From Anaerolineaceae bacterium (GTDB lineage: Bacteria; Chloroflexota; Anaerolineae; Anaerolineales; Villigracilaceae): 21,670 nt of DNA. Under the pieces are notes generated by a model. The model was not told where the DNA came from, did not search any database, and saw only the letters and a program-made list of their open reading frames with translations. Below are positions 14,165 to 20,794 of the stretch, one piece after another (positions within the stretch are counted from its first letter, which is position 1; every line of letters starts with the position of its first letter). The stretch spans positions 1 to 21,670 of the forward strand of contig VFKQ01000367.1 in the NCBI GenBank assembly GCA_009885445.1, given 5' to 3'. A program made the position numbers and the translations under genes.

Positions 14165-15069
14165 TGCAAATGACCGCCGATATCAAATCCGCTTTTGGGG
14201 TGCGCGCGCAGGAGAATATAATTCTTGCGCCGTACACGTCCGCGCGCATCGGCGGGCCAGCGGACTGGATGGTCACAGCCAACTCGGCAGATGAACTGGC
14301 TGAGACAGTCTCTCGCTTGTGGGAGATGAATCTCGATTATGTGATTCTCGGCGGCGGCTCGAACGTGCTGGTCAGTGATCGCGGTGTGCGCGGCGCGGTG
14401 GTGCTGAATCGCGCAAAGGGAGTTAACTTTCAAGAGGGCAACCCGCCAACAGTGCGGGCTGAGTCGGGCGTCGTGTTTAGTAATCTGGCGAATCGCGTCG
14501 CCGAAAAAAGTCTCGCGGGACTCGAATGGGCGGCGACAGTCCCGGGCACAATCGGCGGCGCGGTGGTTGGCAATGCTGGCTCGTTCGGCGGTGACATGGC
14601 TGGCAATTTGATTCATGCGGAGTTGCTCACCGAACATGGCCGCGAGACCTGGCCGGTGGAAAAATTTGAGTATGGATATCGCGCCAGTGCGCTGAAAAAG
14701 TCAACCTTAAAATTTGTGATTTTGAGCGCCGAGTTGCGTTTGAAACATGGCGTAAAAGAGGAAGTTCGGTTTAAAATTGGAGAGTTCACCGCCAAGCGCA
14801 AAGCCAGCCAGCCGCCGGGCGCAAGCATGGGTTCGATGTTTAAAAACCCAGCGGGCGACGCGGCGGGACGCCTGATCGAAGCCGCCGGTTTGAAGGGCGC
14901 GCGCATCGGCAATGCCGAGATCAGCGCGTTGCACGGGAATTTTTTTATCAACCACGGCGAGACGCAAGCCAGCGACATTCGTGCTTTGATCGAACTTGCA
15001 CAAAAGACTGTTGCTGAAAAATTTAAAGTGGATTTAGAATTAGAGATTGAGATGATTGGCGAATGGTGA
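14164..15069 (+). CDS. murB: UDP-N-acetylenolpyruvoylglucosamine reductase MurB
   Basis: MurB reduces UDP-GlcNAc-enolpyruvate to UDP-MurNAc with FAD and NADPH. The 301-residue length fits the shorter MurB type. Motifs include ARIGGPADW (27-35), the FAD-binding ILGGGSNVLVSD (61-72), WAATVPGTIGGAVVGNAGSFGGD (residues 122-144), FEYGYRAS (168-175), GSMFKNPAGDAAGRLIEAAG (223-242) with the proton-donor Ser at 224, and a C-terminal ELEIEMIGEW holding the conserved Glu (about 294). A second Met at residue 3 is an alternative start. The gene follows a repeat array and has no ribosome binding site. With murC and ddl it forms a block whose three genes are each preceded by low-complexity repeats. Confidence 0.95.
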   Translation: MQMTADIKSAFGVRAQENIILAPYTSARIGGPADWMVTANSADELAETVSRLWEMNLDYVILGGGSNVLVSDRGVRGAVVLNRAKGVNFQEGNPPTVRAESGVVFSNLANRVAEKSLAGLEWAATVPGTIGGAVVGNAGSFGGDMAGNLIHAELLTEHGRETWPVEKFEYGYRASALKKSTLKFVILSAELRLKHGVKEEVRFKIGEFTAKRKASQPPGASMGSMFKNPAGDAAGRLIEAAGLKGARIGNAEISALHGNFFINHGETQASDIRALIELAQKTVAEKFKVDLELEIEMIGEW

Positions 15070-15072
15070 AGA

Positions 15073-15104
15073 AGACAGGTAGACAGGTAAACAGGTAGAC
15101 ACGT
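15073..15104 (+). repeat. 32-bp direct repeat, copy 2 (murB-ddl spacer)
   Basis: This copy matches 14069-14100 at 31 of 32 positions. It starts three bases after the murB stop codon and is followed immediately by AACTA-type 8-base units. Confidence 0.9.
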
Positions 15105-15128
15105 AACTAAAAAACTAAGTAACTATGA
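15105..15128 (+). repeat. 8-bp tandem array running into the ddl start
   Basis: Three consecutive units, AACTAAAA, AACTAAGT and AACTATGA, continue the same pattern as 14109-14164. The third unit contains the ddl ATG at its fifth base (15125). There is no Shine-Dalgarno site. Confidence 0.85.
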
Positions 15129-16276
15129 CAACACAAACCTCTCCTAAAAAACTCCGCGTCGCCGTGCTCTTCGGTGGGCGCTCCGGCGAACATGACGTTT
15201 CGCTGATGTCTGCGCGCTCTGTCATCGCCGCGCTCGACCCGGCCAAGTATGAGATTTTCCCCGTGGGCATCACGCACGCGGGACATTGGTTGATGGGCGA
15301 AAATATTTTGGATGCGCTGGCAAATAACAAAACTGAATCGCTTGAACATGCGGCTATTTTCCCCGACCCACAACATGCCGGACTTCACGCACTGCGCAAT
15401 ATATTATCCCGCAGCGAAGCGGAGCGGATGCAGTACGAAAAAATTACCGACATTGACGTTATGTTCCCCGTCTTGCACGGCACCTTCGGCGAAGACGGCA
15501 CCCTGCAAGGACTCTTCGAACTCGCCGACGTGGCCTACGTGGGCGCGGGCGTCGTCGGCTCGGCGGTGGGCATGGACAAAGGTATCTTCAAAGATGTGAT
15601 GCGCGCCAACGACATCCCCGTTGTAGATTGGGTCATCTTGCGCCGCGCTGAGATTCAAAACGACATGGACGCCGCGATTCGTAAAGCCGAGTCTATCGGC
15701 GCGTATCCGCTGTTTGCCAAGCCCGCGAATCTCGGCTCGTCCGTCGGCATTACGAAATGCAACACGCGCGCCGATTTGGGCGAAGGCCTGATGGAAGCCG
15801 CCGCCTTTGACCGTCGCATCCTTGTCGAGCGTGGACTCGTCAACGCGCGCGAGATCGAAGTCAGCGTGTTGGGCAACGACGCGCCGATTTCATCGTTGGC
15901 CGGAGAAGTTTTACCGAGCCGCGAATTTTATTCGTACGAATCAAAATATGTAGACGGCACCAGCGGCCTCGTCATCCCCGCCGAAATCCCCGCAGAAACT
16001 TCAGAACGTATCCGCGAACTGGCCGTGCGCGCCTACAAAGCCATTGATTGCGCCGGCATGGCGCGCGCAGATTTCTTCCTCGAAAAAGAAACCGGCCGCG
16101 TTTTGCTCAACGAACTCAACACACTTCCGGGTTTTACGAGCATCAGCATGTATCCAAAACTTTGGAACGCCACAAATCTTTCGTACCCTCAACTCGTGGA
16201 TCGCCTCATCGAACTCGCGCTGGAACGCAAAGCCGAGCGCGACGCCACCACGCGTGAATTTCGGAGCGCCCAATGA
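15125..16276 (+). CDS. ddl: D-alanine--D-alanine ligase
   Basis: Ddl joins two D-Ala molecules with ATP, supplying the dipeptide used by MurF. The 383-residue product has the ATP-grasp layout. GGRSGEHDVSL (17-27) holds the N-terminal catalytic Glu, followed by VGAGVVGSAVGMDKG (139-153), FAKPANLGSSVGITK (197-211), the omega-loop segment FYSYESKYVDGTSG (268-281), and ARADFF with LLNELNTLPGFTSISMYP (327-344), which includes the metal-binding E-x-N and the C-terminal Ser. The Tyr after Lys in the omega loop is typical of D-Ala-D-Ala ligases; VanA-type D-Ala-D-Lac ligases have His there. The gene overlaps ftsQ as ATGA, and its start lies in an 8-bp repeat array. Confidence 0.96.
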   Translation: MTTQTSPKKLRVAVLFGGRSGEHDVSLMSARSVIAALDPAKYEIFPVGITHAGHWLMGENILDALANNKTESLEHAAIFPDPQHAGLHALRNILSRSEAERMQYEKITDIDVMFPVLHGTFGEDGTLQGLFELADVAYVGAGVVGSAVGMDKGIFKDVMRANDIPVVDWVILRRAEIQNDMDAAIRKAESIGAYPLFAKPANLGSSVGITKCNTRADLGEGLMEAAAFDRRILVERGLVNAREIEVSVLGNDAPISSLAGEVLPSREFYSYESKYVDGTSGLVIPAEIPAETSERIRELAVRAYKAIDCAGMARADFFLEKETGRVLLNELNTLPGFTSISMYPKLWNATNLSYPQLVDRLIELALERKAERDATTREFRSAQ

Positions 16277-17295
16277 GCGACAAAAAAATAATAACCCGCG
16301 CCGAGATTGTGCGTCAGCGCCGCAAAGAGGAACAAGCGCGCCAATTGGCGAATCCAACTGCGCCAGCAACGAAGAAGCGGATTCCGACTCCGCCTCAACC
16401 CGCGTCCGCGATGCCGACTCGCAACGTGACAGTAGACGCGGCGACGGTGCGCATCAAACCCGCGCCCACATCGTCCCGAGGCTCGTACGGGAAAGCGGCT
16501 CGCCAGTATCAGGCCGTGGCCTCCGCCCTGGCGACTCCCGTCACGCAACTGCATGCGCCGGCCATGCAAAGTGTTCGTCTCGGTTGGAGGTCATTATCGT
16601 TTTTGTTGATAATTGTTTTTAGCGCGGCGACTTATTATGCGTTCACTCTGCCCATGTTCCGCGTTGGCGGCGCTACATTGGCGGGCAATCAATTCATCAG
16701 CGCCGCTGAAGTGGATCAGGCCATGGGCCTGGGCGGACAGCCCATTTTCATGGTCATTCCGGCGAATGCCGAATCGGCTTTGCGCTTAACCTTTCACGAA
16801 ATTAAATCTGCGCATGTGACCGTGCAGTTGCCGAATCAGATCGTGGTGCAAATCAGCGAGCGTGTGCCGGTGATGCGCTGGGAGCAGGGCGGCGCGTTTA
16901 CGTGGGTGGACGAAGAGGGCGTGGCCTTCCGTCCGCGCGGGGAGGTGGGCGGCCTGGTGGTGATAAACGCCTCAGCACCGCCTCCACCCGGCCCACGGTC
17001 CGCGAGTGACGCGTACGCGCCGGCCCCGTTTGTCGATCCGCAAATTGTGTCTGCGGCGCGTCTGCTGGCTCCGTATGTCCCGCAGGGGTCGGTGTTGTTG
17101 TACGATGCGAAATATGGAATCGGCTGGCGCGACGCGCGCGGTTGGGCAGTGTGGTTTGGGTCCAGCCCGGAGCAGATGGATTTGAAATTGCGCGTGTATA
17201 TTGTGCTGGTGGATTCATTGGCGCAACGCGGCATTACGCCCGCAATGATCAATGTGGCGTTCCCGGATGCGCCTTATTATCGGTTAGGTCAATAA
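16273..17295 (+). CDS. ftsQ: Division protein FtsQ/DivIB
   Basis: FtsQ is a bitopic protein that links early ring proteins to FtsL and the FtsW-FtsI synthase. The 340-residue product has a basic, Pro/Ala-rich and probably disordered cytoplasmic tail of about 105 residues, much longer than the roughly 25 residues of E. coli FtsQ. One transmembrane helix follows (about 107-124). The POTRA domain is about 127-197 (FRVGGATLAGNQFIS to VQISERVPV), and the beta domain extends to about 300. A Pro/Ala/Ser-rich loop (about 233-252) interrupts the beta domain. The gene is coupled to ddl by ATGA and is followed by ftsA after one base. Topology, POTRA pattern and position make the call secure. Confidence 0.92.
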   Translation: MSDKKIITRAEIVRQRRKEEQARQLANPTAPATKKRIPTPPQPASAMPTRNVTVDAATVRIKPAPTSSRGSYGKAARQYQAVASALATPVTQLHAPAMQSVRLGWRSLSFLLIIVFSAATYYAFTLPMFRVGGATLAGNQFISAAEVDQAMGLGGQPIFMVIPANAESALRLTFHEIKSAHVTVQLPNQIVVQISERVPVMRWEQGGAFTWVDEEGVAFRPRGEVGGLVVINASAPPPPGPRSASDAYAPAPFVDPQIVSAARLLAPYVPQGSVLLYDAKYGIGWRDARGWAVWFGSSPEQMDLKLRVYIVLVDSLAQRGITPAMINVAFPDAPYYRLGQ

Positions 17296-17296
17296 C

Positions 17297-18535
17297 ATGG
17301 ATGAAATTATTGTAGGCATGGATGTGGGCACGACAAAAATCTGCACGCTGGTGGGGCGCGTGGAGGAGGGTCAGCGCATCCGCATTTTGGGCGTGGGCAT
17401 TGAGCCGTCGGAGGGCATTCGCAAAGGCAACATTGTGGATTTGAATGCCGCCACGCAGGCTATTCAGCGTTCGGTGGAACGCGCCGAGCATACTTCCGGT
17501 TTGGAAATCACCAGCGCGTTGGTGAGTCTCGCGGGCGCGCATGTTTCGTCTGTTAATAGTCGCGGCGTTTCGGCCATCACCGGCGGCATCGTGGACGCGA
17601 CGGATGTGGCGCGCGCGCTCGATCAGGCGCGGGCGATTGCGATTCCGTCGGACCGCGAGATCGTGCATGTGATTCAACGCGGTTATAACATTGACGGGCA
17701 GGACGGCATTCGTCAGCCAGTGGGTTTGCACGGTTATAAAATCGAAGTGGAGACTCATATCATCACTGCCTCGGGCGCAACGCTGGATAATTTGCGCCAG
17801 TGTGTGAGCGCGGCGGGTGTGAAGGACATGCAGTTTGTGTTGAACCCGCTGGCGTCGGCGGAAGTGACGTTGACGGAGAACGAACGTCAGATGGGCGTGG
17901 CTGTGTGCGATATTGGCGGCGGCACTACCGACCTGGCGATTTATGTCAACGGCGATGTGTGGCACACGATGGTGCTGGCCGTGGGCGGCAATCACATCAC
18001 GCAGGATATTGCGCACGGGTTGCGTTTGCCCGTCTCGCAGGCTGAAGAAGTGAAGAAGCAACAAGGGCAAGCGCTGCGCTCCGAAGTTGGCCCGGAGGAA
18101 TATTTTTCAATTCGCCCGTTTGGCGAAGACCATGCGGTGCAAATTAATCGCATGGACTTGACCTACATCATTGAAGCGCGCGTGAATGAAATTTTCAAAT
18201 TGATCATGCAGGAAATTAAACGCTCGGGCTACGACGGGCTCTTGCCGGCGGGCGTGGTGTTGACGGGCGGCTCGTCGATGTTGCCGGGCATCAAACGCCT
18301 GGCCTCACAGGTGATGGGACTTCCCGTGCGCTCGGCGCAACCTGAAAATTTACTCGGCATGGTGGACAAGTTGAATTCGCCCGCCTATTCCACCGCTGTG
18401 GGCCTTCTGCATTGGGCCATGACGATGGGCGAGCACGAAAAGATGTTAGGTCGTGGCCGCAAGCGCCGCGGGAAAGGAGAACCAAATATGTTCTTTTCAA
18501 ATATCAAGAATTGGTTGAAGAGGTTGTTGCCTTAG
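17297..18535 (+). CDS. ftsA: Cell division protein FtsA
   Basis: FtsA is an actin-like ATPase that tethers FtsZ to the membrane and recruits later division proteins. The 412-residue product has phosphate loop 1 (VGMDVGTTKICTLVG, 6-20), the FtsA-specific 1C domain (about 85-165, with RGVSAITGGIV), phosphate loop 2 (VCDIGGGTTDLAIY, 203-216) and the adenosine motif VVLTGGSSMLPGI (320-332). After a basic linker (RGRKRRGKG, 386-394) the protein ends in a 15-residue amphipathic helix, MFFSNIKNWLKRLLP, the expected membrane-targeting sequence. The start is one base after the ftsQ stop. An AAAGGAG followed by an in-frame ATG (18488) sits just before the terminal helix. Confidence 0.96.
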   Translation: MDEIIVGMDVGTTKICTLVGRVEEGQRIRILGVGIEPSEGIRKGNIVDLNAATQAIQRSVERAEHTSGLEITSALVSLAGAHVSSVNSRGVSAITGGIVDATDVARALDQARAIAIPSDREIVHVIQRGYNIDGQDGIRQPVGLHGYKIEVETHIITASGATLDNLRQCVSAAGVKDMQFVLNPLASAEVTLTENERQMGVAVCDIGGGTTDLAIYVNGDVWHTMVLAVGGNHITQDIAHGLRLPVSQAEEVKKQQGQALRSEVGPEEYFSIRPFGEDHAVQINRMDLTYIIEARVNEIFKLIMQEIKRSGYDGLLPAGVVLTGGSSMLPGIKRLASQVMGLPVRSAQPENLLGMVDKLNSPAYSTAVGLLHWAMTMGEHEKMLGRGRKRRGKGEPNMFFSNIKNWLKRLLP

Positions 18536-18542
18536 AACGGCG

Positions 18543-18650
18543 TCTGAAATACCTGCGTTTTAATCACGAAGGCACAAAGCCTCAAAGTCACCAACAATAA
18601 AAAAACTTCGTGGCTTAGCGCCTTGGTGGCTTCGTGATAAGGTTTTCAGA
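18543..18650. repeat. ATCACGAAG-type palindromic repeat before ftsZ
   Basis: ATCACGAAG (18563-18571) and its complement (18630-18638) form the core arms of a longer imperfect palindrome. CTGAAA near 18544 pairs with TTTCAG near 18645. Each half resembles the dispersed 'cacgaaggcacaaag' repeat, in opposite orientations. The element fills most of the first half of the ftsA-ftsZ spacer. Confidence 0.75.
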
Positions 18651-18666
18651 TTAGCCATCATCCAAA

Positions 18667-18690
18667 CCCTCTCCTGAGTACGGGAGAGGG
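18667..18690. repeat. CCCTCTCC hairpin repeat upstream of ftsZ
   Basis: CCCTCTCC (18667-18674) and GGAGAGGG (18683-18690) form an 8-bp stem with an 8-base loop. The same core occurs in the repeat at 1598-1638 inside the methyltransferase. The T run needed for a terminator is missing. Confidence 0.7.
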
Positions 18691-18703
18691 GAGCAATGAT
18701 GAC

Positions 18704-18717
18704 CAAAAGTACTTTTG
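18704..18717. promoter_or_regulatory. 14-bp perfect palindrome upstream of ftsZ
   Basis: CAAAAGTACTTTTG reads the same on both strands. It lies about 28 bases before a TATAAT element and about 50 bases before the ftsZ start, a plausible place for a dimeric regulator. No known factor is assigned. Confidence 0.5.
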
Positions 18718-18744
18718 ACCCTTCGTATAAAAAGCATTTGGATT

Positions 18745-18750
18745 TATAAT
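18745..18750 (+). promoter_or_regulatory. Candidate ftsZ promoter -10 box
   Basis: A consensus TATAAT occurs at 18745-18750. The -35 position at 17-bp spacing (18722-18727) reads TTCGTA, which is weak; TTGACC at 18715-18720 is 24 bp away. If used, transcription would begin near 18757 with a short leader that still keeps part of the ribosome binding site. Confidence 0.5.
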
Positions 18751-18754
18751 CTTG

Positions 18755-18771
18755 AAAGGAGAAATTACATG
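18755..18771 (+). promoter_or_regulatory. Ribosome binding site fixing the ftsZ start
   Basis: AAAGGAG (18755-18761) is 7 bases before the ATG at 18769. A TTG at 18715 is in frame but would add 18 residues unlike any FtsZ N-terminus, so the ATG is preferred. Confidence 0.9.
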
Positions 18772-19950
18772 GACTCAAACAAAACCACCAACAAAAATAT
18801 TCAAGCGGAGCCTTTTGCGCGCATTAAAGTAATTGGCGTGGGCGGCGGCGGATCGAATGCTGTCAATCGCATGATTGACGAGGGTATTCAAGGTGTGGAG
18901 TTCATTACCGTCAACACCGACGCGCAGGCGCTGATGCAGGCCAAGGCCGGCACTCGTGTGCGTCTCGGCGACAAGTTGACGCGCGGACTCGGCGCGGGCG
19001 GCGACCCCGAAATTGGGCGCAAGGCCGCAGAAGAAACCGCCGACGAACTTTATAACGTGCTCAAAGGTTCCGACATGGTCTTCGTCACTGCGGGCATGGG
19101 CGGCGGAACCGGCACGGGCGCGGCCCCGATCGTGGCGCAGATCGCCAAAGAGTCTGGCGCGCTGACCATTGGTGTGGTCACCCGTCCATTCACGTTTGAA
19201 GGTATGCGCCGTCAGGCCGCTTCTGAACAAGGCATCAACAAACTCAAAGAACATGCCGACACGTTGATCGTCATCCCCAATGACCGTCTCCTGCAACTCG
19301 CCGACAAGCGCGCCAGCCTGCAAGATTCATTTCGTATGGCGGACGAAGTTTTGCACCAGGGCATTCAAGGAATTTCTGAATTAATCACCACGCCCGGCTT
19401 GATCAACCTCGACTTTGCCGACGTGCGCACCATCATGGGCGAGGGCGGCGCGGCGCTCATGGCCGTGGGACGCGGCGAAGGCGACGAACGTTCGCGCAAA
19501 GCGGCCGAGCAGGCCATCTCGAGTCAATTGCTCGACATCACCATAGACGGCGCGCGCGGTGTGCTCTTCAACATCACCGGTGGACCGAACCTGACGCTCT
19601 TTGAAGTCAATCAGGCGGCCGCCATCATCCGCGAGACGGCGCACCCCGACGTGAACATGATCTTCGGCGCAGTCATCGACCCGAACATGGGCGACGAAGT
19701 GCGCATCACCGTCATCGCCACCGGCTTCGAGCGCGGCGGATTGCCCCGCCGCATCCTGGAGCACCCGGCGCAAACTCCGAATCGTCGCGAGAACACCCAG
19801 TCGATGAATTTCAAGCGCACCTCCGAAAATGTTTCTGTCGGCGCGATGCTCGAACCCAGACGCGACGAAATCGGAAAGTCCGCGCCGCCGCCGGCCAGCT
19901 TCAGCGGCGACGACCTCGACGTGCCGACGTTCCTGCGCAATCGCAGATAA
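18769..19950 (+). CDS. ftsZ: Cell division GTPase FtsZ
   Basis: FtsZ polymerises with GTP into the ring that organises septation. The 393-residue product starts with a short variable N-terminus (1-16), then IKVIGVGGGGSNAVNRM (19-35), the tubulin signature GGGTGTG (111-117), and the synergy-loop and T7 region with NLDFADVRTIM. After a short linker (about 330-380) it ends in the conserved C-terminal peptide DDLDVPTFLRNRR, which binds FtsA and other partners; the D-[IV]-P-x-F core is intact. The ATG at 18769 has a strong AAAGGAG site. A separate spacer with palindromes and a candidate promoter suggests its own expression control, and a strong terminator follows. Confidence 0.97.
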   Translation: MDSNKTTNKNIQAEPFARIKVIGVGGGGSNAVNRMIDEGIQGVEFITVNTDAQALMQAKAGTRVRLGDKLTRGLGAGGDPEIGRKAAEETADELYNVLKGSDMVFVTAGMGGGTGTGAAPIVAQIAKESGALTIGVVTRPFTFEGMRRQAASEQGINKLKEHADTLIVIPNDRLLQLADKRASLQDSFRMADEVLHQGIQGISELITTPGLINLDFADVRTIMGEGGAALMAVGRGEGDERSRKAAEQAISSQLLDITIDGARGVLFNITGGPNLTLFEVNQAAAIIRETAHPDVNMIFGAVIDPNMGDEVRITVIATGFERGGLPRRILEHPAQTPNRRENTQSMNFKRTSENVSVGAMLEPRRDEIGKSAPPPASFSGDDLDVPTFLRNRR

Positions 19951-19960
19951 ATACATTTGC

Positions 19961-19990
19961 CACGGATTTCACCGATTTACACCGATTTAC
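19961..19990 (+). repeat. 10-bp tandem ACCGATTTAC repeat
   Basis: ACCGATTTAC occurs twice in a row (19971-19980 and 19981-19990), preceded by the related CACGGATTTC (19961-19970). This resembles the dispersed 'ccacggatttcacggattt' repeat and lies between the ftsZ stop and its terminator. Confidence 0.75.
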
Positions 19991-19996
19991 ACAAAA

Positions 19997-20030
19997 TGGC
20001 CGCATCGAAAGATGCGGCCAAATTATTTTT
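19997..20030 (+). terminator. Rho-independent terminator of ftsZ
   Basis: A perfect 10-bp GC-rich stem (19997-20006 paired with 20011-20020) closes a GAAA tetraloop and is followed by AATTATTTTT. It marks the end of the dcw transcription unit. Confidence 0.93.
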
Positions 20031-20090
20031 ATTCCGCTGGGCGACTTTGCAAGTGTTGGCGCGACTTCGTCGCCAAGCATTGATTAATGC

Positions 20091-20096
20091 TAAAAT
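20091..20096 (+). promoter_or_regulatory. Candidate -10 box of a leaderless gene
   Basis: TAAAAT at 20091-20096 is followed after six bases by the ATG at 20103, so transcription would start at or beside the first base of the start codon. No Shine-Dalgarno site and no convincing -35 box are present. A small inverted repeat (GCATT 20077-20081, AATGC 20086-20090) and a larger one (TTGGCG 20056-20061, CGCCAA 20071-20076) lie just upstream. Confidence 0.5.
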
Positions 20097-20102
20097 CAGC
20101 CC

Positions 20103-20528
20103 ATGCAAAAAGCTCAACTGCCTTCACCCTCCGACCATCCCTCGTATCACAAACATCGCCGCCAACTGTGGACGCAGATCCTCGTCCCGTTGTTGCTGAC
20201 CCTCGTGGCGCTGGCCGCTTTGGGCGCGGGCGTCGGTCTCGCCGCCAAAGATGCGAATCCAGACCTCGGTCGCTGGGCCGCCATCTCAACTATCTGGGTC
20301 GTCATCCCATTCATGCTTGCGGGCATTTTATTTTTTGTTATCTTTGGCGGCCTCATTTATTTAATGGCGCGCTTCATTAAAATCATCCCGCCCTACACGG
20401 GCAAGGCGCAAAAATTTATGTGGCGCGTGGAGGGCACCGTCAAACGCGGCGCGGATGCAGTGGTGCGCCCGATACTTGGCATCGAGGGCGTGACCGCCAC
20501 CATTAAAAAATTATTTGGCATAAAATAA
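20103..20528 (+). CDS. Membrane protein of unknown function
   Basis: This 141-residue protein is not recognised. It has a polar N-terminus (1-22, with several His and Lys), two transmembrane helices (about 25-47 and 60-90) and a basic, partly amphipathic C-terminal region (about 92-141) that should be cytoplasmic if both ends are inside. It lies between the ftsZ terminator and a second small membrane protein gene 12 bases downstream, with which it probably forms a two-gene operon. The start lacks a ribosome binding site and may be leaderless. Coding quality is supported by codon use like that of neighbouring genes. Confidence 0.75.
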   Translation: MQKAQLPSPSDHPSYHKHRRQLWTQILVPLLLTLVALAALGAGVGLAAKDANPDLGRWAAISTIWVVIPFMLAGILFFVIFGGLIYLMARFIKIIPPYTGKAQKFMWRVEGTVKRGADAVVRPILGIEGVTATIKKLFGIK

Positions 20529-20540
20529 GCAGGAGAAAAA

Positions 20541-20738
20541 ATGGAAAACAAAGGACGCACAATTTTCAGCGGCATACTCATCGGCGCATTCGCCGGCATG
20601 ATCGCGGCCCTGTTGCTCAACCGCCGCGCTGAGCGTAACGAAAGCACCAGCGCCATCACCGCTGGCGAAGGACTCAAACTTGGCGTGCTCGTCTTCGGCC
20701 TTCTGCGCGCCATCTCGTCGCTGGATGACGAAAAATAA
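20541..20738 (+). CDS. Small membrane protein, YtxH-like glycine-zipper helix
   Basis: This 65-residue protein has a clear start: AGGAG at 20531-20535, five bases before the ATG. One strong transmembrane helix (about 8-27) is rich in small residues (SGILIGAFAGMIAALLL), resembling the glycine-zipper helix of YtxH-type small proteins. It is followed by a short basic stretch (NRRAER) and a second, weaker hydrophobic segment (about 45-57). It is coupled to the preceding membrane protein gene and ends 26 bases before a terminator. Its function is unknown, and the YtxH resemblance rests only on the helix pattern. Confidence 0.75.
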   Translation: MENKGRTIFSGILIGAFAGMIAALLLNRRAERNESTSAITAGEGLKLGVLVFGLLRAISSLDDEK

Positions 20739-20763
20739 ATTCAATCAGATTTTAATTTGACTC

Positions 20764-20794
20764 GGGCGACCCACTTGGTCGCCCTCCTTTTTTT
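20764..20794 (+). terminator. Rho-independent terminator after the small membrane genes
   Basis: GGGCGACC (20764-20771) pairs with GGTCGCCC (20777-20784) around a five-base loop and is followed by a T run (20788-20794). The start codon of the next gene begins directly after the T run. Confidence 0.9.

Noticed and set aside
14069..15128. CRISPR array
   Set aside because: The units are 8 bases with no regular spacers of about 30 bases, there are no cas genes, and the two 32-bp copies are about 1 kb apart with murB between them.
15125..16276. VanA-type D-Ala-D-Lac ligase
   Set aside because: The omega loop has Lys-Tyr as in D-Ala-D-Ala ligases, and no vanH or vanX neighbours are present.
17249..18070. 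Long minus-strand open frame opposite ftsA (273 codons)
   Set aside because: It is a mirror of the ftsA codon pattern, rich in His and Arg, with no recognisable domain or ribosome binding site.
18667..18690. Terminator after ftsA
   Set aside because: The hairpin is good but no T run follows, and it belongs to a repeat family also seen inside the methyltransferase.
18715..18768. TTG start for ftsZ
   Set aside because: It would add 18 atypical residues and translate through the candidate promoter and AAAGGAG site. The ATG at 18769 fits better.
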